NCBI RefSeq assembly: GCF_000304475.1
Contig: NC_018941.1
Coordinates: 558,001-622,000, forward strand
Source of the DNA: Kazachstania africana CBS 2517
Lineage: Eukaryota; Ascomycota; Saccharomycetes; Saccharomycetales; Saccharomycetaceae
DNA: 64,000 nt
Direction of reading: 5' to 3'
Below, one piece after another: positions 34,016 to 42,351 of this stretch (positions are counted from its first letter, which is position 1; each line of letters opens with the position of its first letter). Both the position numbers and the translations under genes were made by a program. The notes beneath the pieces were generated by a model that saw only the letters and a program-made list of their open reading frames with translations, did no database searches and was not told where the DNA came from.

Positions 34016-34189
34016 ACTACTTTAGTAAGTAACAATGCAAAATTGTTCCTCTATCCATCTATGTTCTTAAACCCTAGATTTCTGTAAGATTAACGCATTT
34101 AAGCATGTTCAGCAGAAGAGAGAGCTTCAGTCAGGAGTTTAAGAATGTTATAGAGGCAGAAATTGAAATCTCAAAAATCAACAAAGTAA

Positions 34190-34262
34190 GCCTTGTTGGC
34201 GCAATCGGTAGCGCGTGTGACTCTTAATCACAAGGTTAGGGGTTCGAGCCCCCTACAGGGCT
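34190..34262 (+). tRNA. tRNA-Lys (anticodon CTT)
   Basis: 73-nt cloverleaf without intron. The acceptor GCCTTGT pairs with ACAGGGC, the D-arm has GGCGCAATCGGTAGCGC, the anticodon loop is CTCTTAA with CTT at 34223-34225, and the T-arm has GGTTCGAGCCCC. It closely matches S. cerevisiae tRNA-Lys(CUU). It decodes AAG. Confidence 0.97.
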
Positions 34263-34270
34263 TTCTTTTT
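34263..34270 (+). terminator. Pol III terminator of tRNA-Lys
   Basis: TTTCTTTTT directly follows the tRNA 3' end, giving a short and then a five-T run, the normal RNA polymerase III stop. Confidence 0.8.
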
Positions 34271-35357
34271 CACACTATTTTTTTCCACAACTGGACTCAG
34301 CAGGAGTATTAAAGAAGATATACTTGCCATAAAACGTCCTAGGAGAGTCCTGCAAACCTTCTTACACTGATGCACGTACCAAGGAATTTGTCGGATTAGG
34401 CTGTTGGTCCAATCAGCCATTGCGGAAAGCGCCCTTTTGAATGAGGCTCTCACTAAAACGACTCGAAAATGGTATTCGTTCTGTGCTGCGTCGCCAGCAA
34501 TCACATATAGAAAACGGAAGCGTCTCTCAATATGTAATATAAAAAATATTTTAGGAAAAGAGAACAGCAAACGTTGTAGTTACATAAATAGTATTAAGTA
34601 AGGACAGTACCTATTCGCATGTTTGCATGCAGTTACAATTTAGATTTCGCAGATGAACCTTTACAAATACTTAATATGCTGGTACCATATAAATTATGAT
34701 ATCAGTTTTTTACTTGGAAAAGAGGAGTTCTTCCTTTGTTTACAAGTAACTTTGCTTCTGAGGGTGAATTAAAATTTGAAAAGTTTTCTAAGTCTGGGCA
34801 CGTATTCTTAAGCCATAAATCGTAGGTTTTATGACAAAACGGACTAGAGCCTTGGCGTGATTACAAAATTTGTTAGCCTCCATTTTTTGGTCTAAATTTT
34901 TTTCAAAACCTTCACTAAATAACCGATACAATCTTCGAACATTTTCACACAATCACCGCAGGAAGCAGGAGGGTTCGCAAATGCAACCATTACTAATACT
35001 TACTTAAACATACATGAGATGGCTTTCCAGTCTGCAAGATACTTCTATGTCAGAATATAAAAGGACATGTTTTTCACGTTGATTAAATTATTTCTTTTCT
35101 TAATGTATATTGTCTCGAAGGTGGCAAGACAAATATCACTGTCAAGCTAAAACTATCAGATTATTATTAGAATACTTATGACTTGGAGCTAATTCCAAGT
35201 AGTATTTGAGGAATGTTTATTCAAAAAAAAGGCTTCCGAAAAGAAGGAAAAATGTCTACTGCACAAACAGAAATGTTGAAAATAAATAAGTAAACTTATA
35301 TGCAGATGTGTATATGCTAGAATATGATTGGGCGTGATGTATGAAAATGGTAATTAA
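34271..35357. other. Middle of the gene desert, right of tRNA-Lys
   Basis: AT-rich sequence with only short random frames. A TTCCGAA core occurs at 35235-35241 but lacks centromere context. No RNA gene, LTR copy or relic was recognised. Confidence 0.45.
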
Positions 35358-35467
35358 GCGATTGTGGTGGAAGCTGGGCTTAATGTGATAGTAGAGGCTG
35401 TTGCTGTGCTTGTTTGAGTAGCAACTACCTCTACTATCACATTAAGCCCAACTTCCACCACAATCGC
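35358..35467. repeat. 110-nt hairpin: 40-bp arms with one mismatch
   Basis: Arm 1 (35358-35397, starting GCGATTGTGG) and arm 2 (35428-35467) are reverse complements except at one position. The intervening 30 nt carry a second stem, GTTGCT at 35400-35405 with AGCAAC at 35420-35425, so the whole folds as one long hairpin with a 14-nt loop. No frame or known family accounts for it. It could be a foldback element, a relic of an inverted duplication or the precursor of a structured RNA. Confidence 0.9.
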
Positions 35468-35605
35468 ATAGGAAATAATTCCTCTCCCCCACACTACTAT
35501 TGTCATACCACTTATCTTTACGAACTATACATAATATATACACAATTAACGTCTAATATTTTCATGAACCTCAATTAACATTTCATGGCCTTCCTAAAGC
35601 ACTGT

Positions 35606-35630
35606 GATGATGATGATGATGATGATGATG
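35606..35630 (+). repeat. GAT trinucleotide microsatellite
   Basis: Eight GAT units in a row, about 140 bp right of the hairpin and outside any gene. Confidence 0.9.
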
Positions 35631-36815
35631 GTACCCCCGTTACTGACTCATTATAGCAAAGACTTACCGCCGGAATGCTCGAGCTAACGCATGATTACCC
35701 TGCTAAAATGCAAAAATAGACCGTTATTTTTTCCCCCGTTCTCTTGGCGTGGCATCGAATCTTTTTAATGAGGTGACTTCGAGAGTCGCGCTGTCAGAAT
35801 TCTGAAAAAGTTTAATTTCGTGGGTACTTCTCGCCTCGAAGATAAGGTTAAGATGCTGCAAGAATTTTTGAAAAAGCGAAGCTATGTAAAACAACAAAAG
35901 TTAACAAGGACTACACGCCCACTTCTATGTAAGTTATTCTAACAGTTTCCACTAGTCTATTTCACACTTCTTAAAGTATTTGAAAGCTTCACTTGTTAAA
36001 GTTCTTCGAGTTCGAACAGAGTCATAAATTTCATTGAAATGTAATTCTCAACCCAACAAAATTGGCATTCCTTAATCCACTTGCCTCGAAAACAGAGTCT
36101 TTTTGAATGTGAAGGAATTATCATACTTTTCAAGTACGTCGAAACATCCCGGATTGAAATAGTTATGAGGGTTTTGAGCGTCATAGAGAGAAGAAAATGT
36201 ATCAAGTCAAGCCAATTGAATTGTCAATATAGTAAGTAGCATTTGCTCTCTGGTAAAAGAGGCAAAATATGACATTAGCATATACATAAACGTTCTATAA
36301 TAAGCTTGTTTCAACGGTATTATAGAGATGTCAGGGCAATAACGGCCATTTCAAACACAGAACAGAAGCTTAATTCATTCTTGAGCGGCGTTATAATTAC
36401 CAAACAAAATACGTAATAGCCCCTTAGATTAGAACGGTATTTGATTGAAAACATCAGAATACACACATTGGCCTAAATCATTGCTACTGCTTGGTTGAAA
36501 TAATTGTTGCACCAAGTTGTCGTCACGATCCATTCACAAAAATTTCGGACCCTTCTTTGTAAGTCAAAAATGTAAACCGTATGAACAACAGGCAAGAACG
36601 CTAGAGATACTAGTTGCATACAGACTAACTTCTGTCTTTGACTATTCAAATTATGGGGTAAGCCATAGAGTTGGCATAATGTACCCTTAAAGTTTTAACA
36701 AGCACTTCCAACAATTTTTCATGGAAAGAAGCATAATAGTTGTCTCTCATAAGCTCAAATAGAAAATATGGGTTGAGTTAATGACAATCTCTATAGAAAA
36801 CAGACTGGAATACCA
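35631..36815. other. Right part of the gene desert, downstream of APC9
   Basis: About 1.2 kb up to the APC9 stop codon. Short frames such as the one at 35996-36205 have no coding character. I found no RNA gene or mobile-element copy. Confidence 0.45.
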
Positions 36816-37580
36816 TCAGAGTCTCTTTTTTCGTTTTGATAATTGATCTTTCTTATAAATATAATGACATTTTTCTTCCAGTGATCCCAATGATTTAATA
36901 GGGTTTTCTTTAAGCTCTCTCCGCAGGGCAATCAACTCTTCATGTTCTTTTAATAAATCTCTGTGTCTCGTACGCTTCTCTGAGTAACTATATTCATTGA
37001 ATAAATTGGAATAATTCAAAAACTTAAGTACCTCCTTATGTCTGTTTTTGGGGTCGCCTATCTCAAAATTGAACGATTCGGGATAATCTATTAAAATGCT
37101 ACCATTTTCTGCCTCATCATCATCGTTACCGCAGTCCCAGTGAATATCTGGCCTAAACGATTCACTATCTCCTAGATTAGTGTGGAAATGTTTATGAAAT
37201 GTGAGGACATGCAAACTTCTTTCATTGAAGAGATAATTCTCAATTCTGGTCTTACATAAAGACTTCTTGTCACTGAAAGGAGAATAATCATATGCAATAT
37301 TAGCTTCATTAGGGTTATCTAATCCAAAGCCATTCGTATCTATATCATACTGAGTTGGGACTGATTTTTCTGGCATCTTTTCTTCTTGTTCCACTCTAGA
37401 GTTTCTAACTGGCCCCCTTCTGGGTCTTCGTAATGGAGTAGTAAGCAGGCTCGATATATTCCCATCTTCGCCCTTTTTCGATCTTGATGAAGTCCACGAC
37501 ACAGAAAACGGCGGTAATTCAAATAGCGAACTAGTTTTCTTTAATCGTGCCTTGTAGTTACTACCATTACCAGCAGCCAT
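36816..37580 (-). CDS. APC9: Apc9-like anaphase-promoting complex subunit
   Basis: 254 residues, directly upstream of CDC45 in the same orientation, the place of YLR102C (APC9, about 265 residues). No enzymatic domain is visible. The first 70 residues are basic and disordered (TTPLRRPRRGPVRNSR). The middle has DIDTNGFGLDNPNEANIAYDYSPFSD-like acidic/aromatic sequence (about 80-104), and the C-terminal 60 residues form charged helices (KEHEELIALRRELKENPIKS). Apc9 is a small, poorly conserved accessory subunit of the ubiquitin ligase APC/C that helps Cdc27 assembly. I base the name on synteny, length and layout more than on sequence recognition. Confidence 0.72.
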   Translation of the reverse strand: MAAGNGSNYKARLKKTSSLFELPPFSVSWTSSRSKKGEDGNISSLLTTPLRRPRRGPVRNSRVEQEEKMPEKSVPTQYDIDTNGFGLDNPNEANIAYDYSPFSDKKSLCKTRIENYLFNERSLHVLTFHKHFHTNLGDSESFRPDIHWDCGNDDDEAENGSILIDYPESFNFEIGDPKNRHKEVLKFLNYSNLFNEYSYSEKRTRHRDLLKEHEELIALRRELKENPIKSLGSLEEKCHYIYKKDQLSKRKKRL

Positions 37581-37737
37581 ATCAGCAAATTTCCCAGTTA
37601 TTATATTTCTAATATCACTAAAAACTTGTACGTTGTAACTTTTTTTGATGTTCCCTCGCCTTTTGTAACTTGATTTTCTAATGTGACAAATAATGTTTCG
37701 AATTTTATATAAGATGCAAAGTTGAATATGTTATATA

Positions 37738-39690
37738 TCAGACCAGACCGCTTAATGTCAGTTTCTCTAGGAAAGGTGACAAATCATCCTTCCTAATTTC
37801 TATTATGGCACTCTCAAAGTTGTCAATCTTGACTTTAGCACCTGTTTGCGCAGTAATTTGTTGGAAAGCCATGGCAAAATTATTTAAAATTGGTTTTTTA
37901 GTCTTTGTCATATCAAGACCTCTAGGATATCTTGGTGAAAGCCCTGCTACTAGGTAAGTGTCGGTGGCCTCACTCAAAGACGCAAGGACCATGGGCAGTA
38001 ACTGCTTATCCTCTGATTCCGCACAGCATTCGATTAGCCAGTTACCTAGTCGTAATAAAGTCAAAGGGTTCTGATACAAGGATAAATCTGGACCATCTTG
38101 CAAGACACATAGTCTGTAAATCCTCAGATGTTTAATGAGCCTCTTTTCAAGAATTGCGACACCCGTATTGAAAACTGCCTTTTGTAAAAATTGTGCATGT
38201 TTTAAACCTTTTTGTAAGTATTCAATTTTGTTGTCATCCAATGCATCCCAACTTAGCCAGAAATTAGATATCCATTGTTTTCTGTTTTGTTCCATTAGTT
38301 TGACAATATTGGATTGTTCCGTTTCCGTATCCTCCGTATCATTGTTGTTTGGGTCCTTACTTGCAACACTATGAGTTTTTGTTATGGAGTCTATGGAGCT
38401 TCCAACTTCTAATAAAGAAGTGATAGCTTCAACAAACTCACTTGCACTAATTGAACCCCTGTAACCAAACGTTCTTACAAATCCATCCCTGACAATATCT
38501 TGAAGACCGTACCTATCCAGATTTCTCTCAAAAATCAGCCCCAATTCTCTCTTAATTGAATGGTCCATATAGATCCAATGCTCATGCGCCGTTGTTAGAG
38601 AAATACCCATTCTGGCGAACATTTTGTGAAGCCTCTTCTTACCATTTTCATTCCATAGAGACAATTTGGCGTTAACAAAATTGGAATAGTAAAAACTATC
38701 GTATAATGAGGAATGCCTCAAGAGAAATAGGTAATAATCCGGCTGCACCTCCAATGAAAGAGCGTCTGGTGTAATTGGGTTAGTCCCATTGGCAACTGTG
38801 GTACTATTACTGCTCGGTGACAATCTTTTTACCTCGTCTTGCAGTAGAGGGAATAATCTATTGTAAACAGATGAATATGTATTATCTAGTGACGTAACAC
38901 CGAGAATTGTCAACCATAAACCATCCAAATTTGTTTCACCGATCGATGACAATAACGAGTATACCTGGGAAGAGATAGAGTTTACGACTGTAGTACCTTG
39001 TGAGTAATATTCTTGAATTGTATTTTCATACTGATGCATCATCTTTTTCCTTTGCTTGATGATTTTCTTTCTAGAATCAACTGGATGTGACCTTTTCCTT
39101 TTATCATCGTTGCTTTCCTCATCATCGGTGTCATCGTCATCATCTTGGTCTCTCTCATCCTCATCCGTAACACTATCTTCAGTATCATACGAGCCATCAT
39201 CTTGACTATCTTGATCTGCTTCTCCCTCAAGCTCTAATAATTTGAAGTATGCACTTTTCTCGTCATCCAGTGAATCCTCGACGGTACCATCGTCGAAACA
39301 CTTGACAATATCTGATCCAAATAAGTTATCTAAATTCCATGGTCTATGACCATCGAGCACGTATATGGTTCTCTTGATTTCTCGTTCCTGTCCTTCTATA
39401 TCGAGGAATGTTTCAACATCAATAAACCCACCAAATCCGACTAGAATAACGGAATTTATGTTGTCGTCCAACTTGCTATAATGTAACTTCAATTCAGAGT
39501 AACCAAAGATTGGAATAATTTGCAATTGAACCAACTGTTTCTTGAAAGTGTATGATAGCAACTTTGTTGCACATAATGCATCGATATTCAGACAGGATAC
39601 AAATATCACCAACTTACACGACGTAGGACTTGAAGAATTCTTGATAATCTCATTAAACGCTTGCTTATATTGGCTTAAACTGTAATACAT
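37738..39690 (-). CDS. CDC45: Cdc45, component of the CMG replicative helicase
   Basis: 650 residues, the same length as S. cerevisiae Cdc45. The N-terminus (MYYSLSQYKQAFNEIIKNSS ... VIFVSCLNIDALCATKLLSY) has the RecJ/DHH-like fold in which the nuclease residues are degenerate. An acidic low-complexity insert lies at about 165-205 (DEDERDQDDDDDTDDEESND). The C-terminal part includes VRDGFVRTFGYRGSISASEF and YPRGLDMTKTKKPILNNFAM, conserved in the family. Cdc45 binds Mcm2-7 and GINS to form the active helicase at origins and forks. It is an essential gene. Neighbours match YLR103C. Confidence 0.97.
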   Translation of the reverse strand: MYYSLSQYKQAFNEIIKNSSSPTSCKLVIFVSCLNIDALCATKLLSYTFKKQLVQLQIIPIFGYSELKLHYSKLDDNINSVILVGFGGFIDVETFLDIEGQEREIKRTIYVLDGHRPWNLDNLFGSDIVKCFDDGTVEDSLDDEKSAYFKLLELEGEADQDSQDDGSYDTEDSVTDEDERDQDDDDDTDDEESNDDKRKRSHPVDSRKKIIKQRKKMMHQYENTIQEYYSQGTTVVNSISSQVYSLLSSIGETNLDGLWLTILGVTSLDNTYSSVYNRLFPLLQDEVKRLSPSSNSTTVANGTNPITPDALSLEVQPDYYLFLLRHSSLYDSFYYSNFVNAKLSLWNENGKKRLHKMFARMGISLTTAHEHWIYMDHSIKRELGLIFERNLDRYGLQDIVRDGFVRTFGYRGSISASEFVEAITSLLEVGSSIDSITKTHSVASKDPNNNDTEDTETEQSNIVKLMEQNRKQWISNFWLSWDALDDNKIEYLQKGLKHAQFLQKAVFNTGVAILEKRLIKHLRIYRLCVLQDGPDLSLYQNPLTLLRLGNWLIECCAESEDKQLLPMVLASLSEATDTYLVAGLSPRYPRGLDMTKTKKPILNNFAMAFQQITAQTGAKVKIDNFESAIIEIRKDDLSPFLEKLTLSGLV

Positions 39691-40161
39691 GCTAGTCCTG
39701 CAAAATATATAAGCCGAGTATGACCTCCCACTGGTTATATGACAGTGTAATAATCACTGTCTTACTTAAGCCAAACGCGTTACAAATTGGATATAAATAT
39801 TTCATAGAAATTAACGCGAATCAGTTCGAGCAATGACGAATTTGCCATTTTGGACTCATAAGAAGCTTACTTACTAAATAACCAAATGGAAGGAAGACAA
39901 ATTTCCACTTATCAGTCAGGAAGCATCGCATCGATTTCTGGATAAGCAGTGTGGACAGTTTCTCCTTTTGTACTACTTTGAAGTATTGCTGTCGAACTAA
40001 TTAAGTGTCACTGGAGCAGTCACCGAAAACGGAATCGATGAGCTGTTCTTAGAAAAATTATCAATTAATAGTTGAAACACAAGAACAACGCTTGAAGGAA
40101 TATATACATTGTTCTGATAGGATCCCCGCTGGGTTATTAGGGTATATATAAATTAAAGAGA
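39691..40161. other. 0.47-kb divergent promoter region (CDC45 / LCL2)
   Basis: Upstream DNA for both genes. ACGCGT, the MCB element bound by MBF in G1/S genes, occurs on the CDC45 side at about 39775-39780 (AAACGCGTTA), fitting the known G1/S expression of CDC45. A TATATAAAT box at 40142-40150 precedes LCL2. No other gene is seen. Confidence 0.6.
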
Positions 40162-40551
40162 ATGCTGCATATCACATTTACCGTTTGTGTGTTCTTACAT
40201 GTCCTAGCCGTACACGGTTTCATCTTTAATTTCAACCAAAATCAGCATCAGCAACAGCAGGCACAAGAATCTTTCGAAGATAGAGTGCTGAACAATAATT
40301 GTCCTGATTATCTTTGCCCTGATACTTTAGAATGTGTAAAATCTGCCATAGATTGTCCATGCCCTTATCCAAAATCGCAATTAAAATGTATCCTACCTCA
40401 TCAAGATAATTATATTTGTATCTCAAAACCTGCTATACACGATGTAAAGATAAATGCCATTTATGACGATCCAGTACGGGGACCAAAGGCCCACAACAAA
40501 GGACTAAGAGATTGTGGGTGGGTGAATGATGTATTTCAAGGTAATATGTAA
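40162..40551 (+). CDS. LCL2: Lcl2, small ER-lumen protein of the ERAD system
   Basis: 129 residues (S. cerevisiae about 131), between CDC45 and SEN2 like YLR104W. The first 20 residues, MLHITFTVCVFLHVLAVHGF, are a clear signal peptide. A short Gln/Asn-rich spacer follows. The core has six or more cysteines in NNCPDYLCPDTLECVKSAID then CPCPYPKSQLKC, and a further RDCGW near the end, suggesting disulfide bonds. The family is fungal and its function is loosely defined: LCL2 mutants in S. cerevisiae show ER-associated degradation and lifespan phenotypes. No membrane span follows the signal peptide, so a luminal or secreted protein is expected. Confidence 0.92.
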   Translation: MLHITFTVCVFLHVLAVHGFIFNFNQNQHQQQQAQESFEDRVLNNNCPDYLCPDTLECVKSAIDCPCPYPKSQLKCILPHQDNYICISKPAIHDVKINAIYDDPVRGPKAHNKGLRDCGWVNDVFQGNM

Positions 40552-40574
40552 GATCTATATACATGCAAAATATT

Positions 40575-41630
40575 CTAATCTCTGTTCTTACCTGGTACCC
40601 ATCTCCTATATATGACTTCACCAACTTTACAGTTCGTAAAAATTGTCGTCAGATCTTTCTTTTGCCATAATTCCATTACTTCTTCATTGTTTAACATCAC
40701 CTCTACGTAGCATAAAAGTAAAGTCTTCTTCGCACCACTGGAAACACGAGAAAGAGTGGAGTACCAAGTATAATCATTAGAAGCTTGACTATCGATTACC
40801 ATAACGCAAATCTCAGCGTGTTGGAAAGGGGGCCCTCTCTTATAGAGAAGATAGTCAGTACCAAACTTTATTCCTGACCTTACACACCATCCATGTGATC
40901 TATAATGGTGGTATGCAACGTATTTATTTATAAATCTATTAATCGTTTCGCAATTAGCATTTTCATGAAATAATGTGTTCAAAAGGTCATCGCTTCGAAT
41001 ATTCAGTACAGGTATGGCAAAAGACAAAAATAGGGCTTCTACAGGCATCAACTCTAGAGACTCGTAATTTACCAAATCAATATCCAGACTAGTTGCTGCA
41101 TCTTTTTGTTTCCATATAGATGCAGACAAGCTTTCTTGCTTTTCTTTGAAGTTCCTCAAACTTTCCCTTTCAATTTCTAGCAGTCTAGTTTCTTCCTTCA
41201 CAATGCCTTCAATATCTTCAGCACTATTTATATCTCTCTTTTTTCGTAGCTCATTCAACCGTTTTGTAATCTTTTCACGCTCATTCTTGAATTCTAACCT
41301 TTGCAATCTTCTTCTTTCAGTGATGGCTTCTAGCACATTTGTGCTACTATCATCATTATAAGTACGAGAAAACCACGATGGCTCACTTCTTGACAATGTA
41401 CCTGTACCAAAAAAGCCATGCTCCCAAAGGTATGTCATAGATTCCCTCTCAGTCACCATAATTTGACCATTCTTAGTTATGGATATAGCAATTTGCGATG
41501 ATTCATAATTCGTGTAACACTTATACAAGTATATAGCCCACGAGATAGGGTTATTGGAATTCAAAGTGGGATGGACTGGTAATGGATAAACATATCGTTT
41601 ATTGCTTGCGTTACTGTACTTCTTAACCAT
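40575..41630 (-). CDS. SEN2: Sen2, catalytic subunit of tRNA splicing endonuclease
   Basis: 351 residues (S. cerevisiae 377). The C-terminal endonuclease fold (about 235-320) contains the triad elements: tyrosine in GIKFGTDYLLYKRGP, histidine in PPFQHAEICVMV (about 269) and lysine in SSGAKKTLLLCYVE (about 300). A charged coiled region lies at about 108-165 (KNEREKITKRLNELRKKRD). With Sen34, Sen15 and Sen54 it cuts the 5' splice site of pre-tRNA introns; in yeast the complex is on the mitochondrial outer surface. It converges with LCL2, the stops being 23 bp apart, as in S. cerevisiae. Confidence 0.96.
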   Translation of the reverse strand: MVKKYSNASNKRYVYPLPVHPTLNSNNPISWAIYLYKCYTNYESSQIAISITKNGQIMVTERESMTYLWEHGFFGTGTLSRSEPSWFSRTYNDDSSTNVLEAITERRRLQRLEFKNEREKITKRLNELRKKRDINSAEDIEGIVKEETRLLEIERESLRNFKEKQESLSASIWKQKDAATSLDIDLVNYESLELMPVEALFLSFAIPVLNIRSDDLLNTLFHENANCETINRFINKYVAYHHYRSHGWCVRSGIKFGTDYLLYKRGPPFQHAEICVMVIDSQASNDYTWYSTLSRVSSGAKKTLLLCYVEVMLNNEEVMELWQKKDLTTIFTNCKVGEVIYRRWVPGKNRD

Positions 41631-42351
41631 TCTTTGTTCTTCTTGCTGAAAGGTGAGATGGGCATCTGCATTTTACTGAAAAAATAGACAAAATTTTATC
41701 AATGAAAATATATATAAATTCGTATCATTGACCATACTACTACGAGTTTATATTTTACGTACAAGAGTAAAGAAATGCTAATAAAGATAGAATCAGATAC
41801 CGTTGTAGTCTTGAGAAATCATTGTGCTCACATCGACGTGTCTTCGAGCAACGTTGTAACATTTTTATCATCACTTCATACTAAGCAAAAATTAGCCTTA
41901 ATATATAAAATTTATCGAAATAAGACTGCGTTCTAAGAAGTCTTGCTACGCACCAACTGGTACATAAATTAGGCAGCAATCTAATTTGCCCATCAATATA
42001 GCAGTTCTTCAATGAATCAGTCTTGTCTTCTTGTTGGTTTTAAGTCTTTGGCAAAAGAAAAGTCTTGTCACTTCGCTTTTCCCACTCTTTATATAAAAAA
42101 AGAAGCAGAAAAAAGTGTCTTCAAATAGAAAAATATTGAGGTGTAGGGATGTTGCAAAGTATAGTTAGGGCATATAGATATTGCTGATATAGAAAGTATT
42201 CCTAAAAATACAGTATTTTACACTAATATACAAGTCAGTTATATTGCTAGGTACGATATAGTATGCAGTTTTTATGCACTGATTTTTTTTTTGAGTAATA
42301 CTTTTTTTTTCTCTAACATAGAGACACTGCAGACAGTGGTTCTTGTTGTCA
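41631..42351. other. 0.7-kb intergenic region (SEN2 start / MDN1 end)
   Basis: The SEN2 promoter is at the left and the MDN1 3' region at the right. T-rich runs at 42284-42312 may belong to the MDN1 3' end. No coding frame or structured RNA was recognised. Confidence 0.5.

Noticed and set aside
34253..34601. Opposed short frames to the right of tRNA-Lys
   Set aside because: They overlap each other and the tRNA end, and neither shows a domain or codon bias.
35230..35250. TTCCGAA core as a possible centromere CDEIII
   Set aside because: The flanking bases of the CDEIII consensus are missing and there is no CDEI plus AT-rich CDEII at the right distance.
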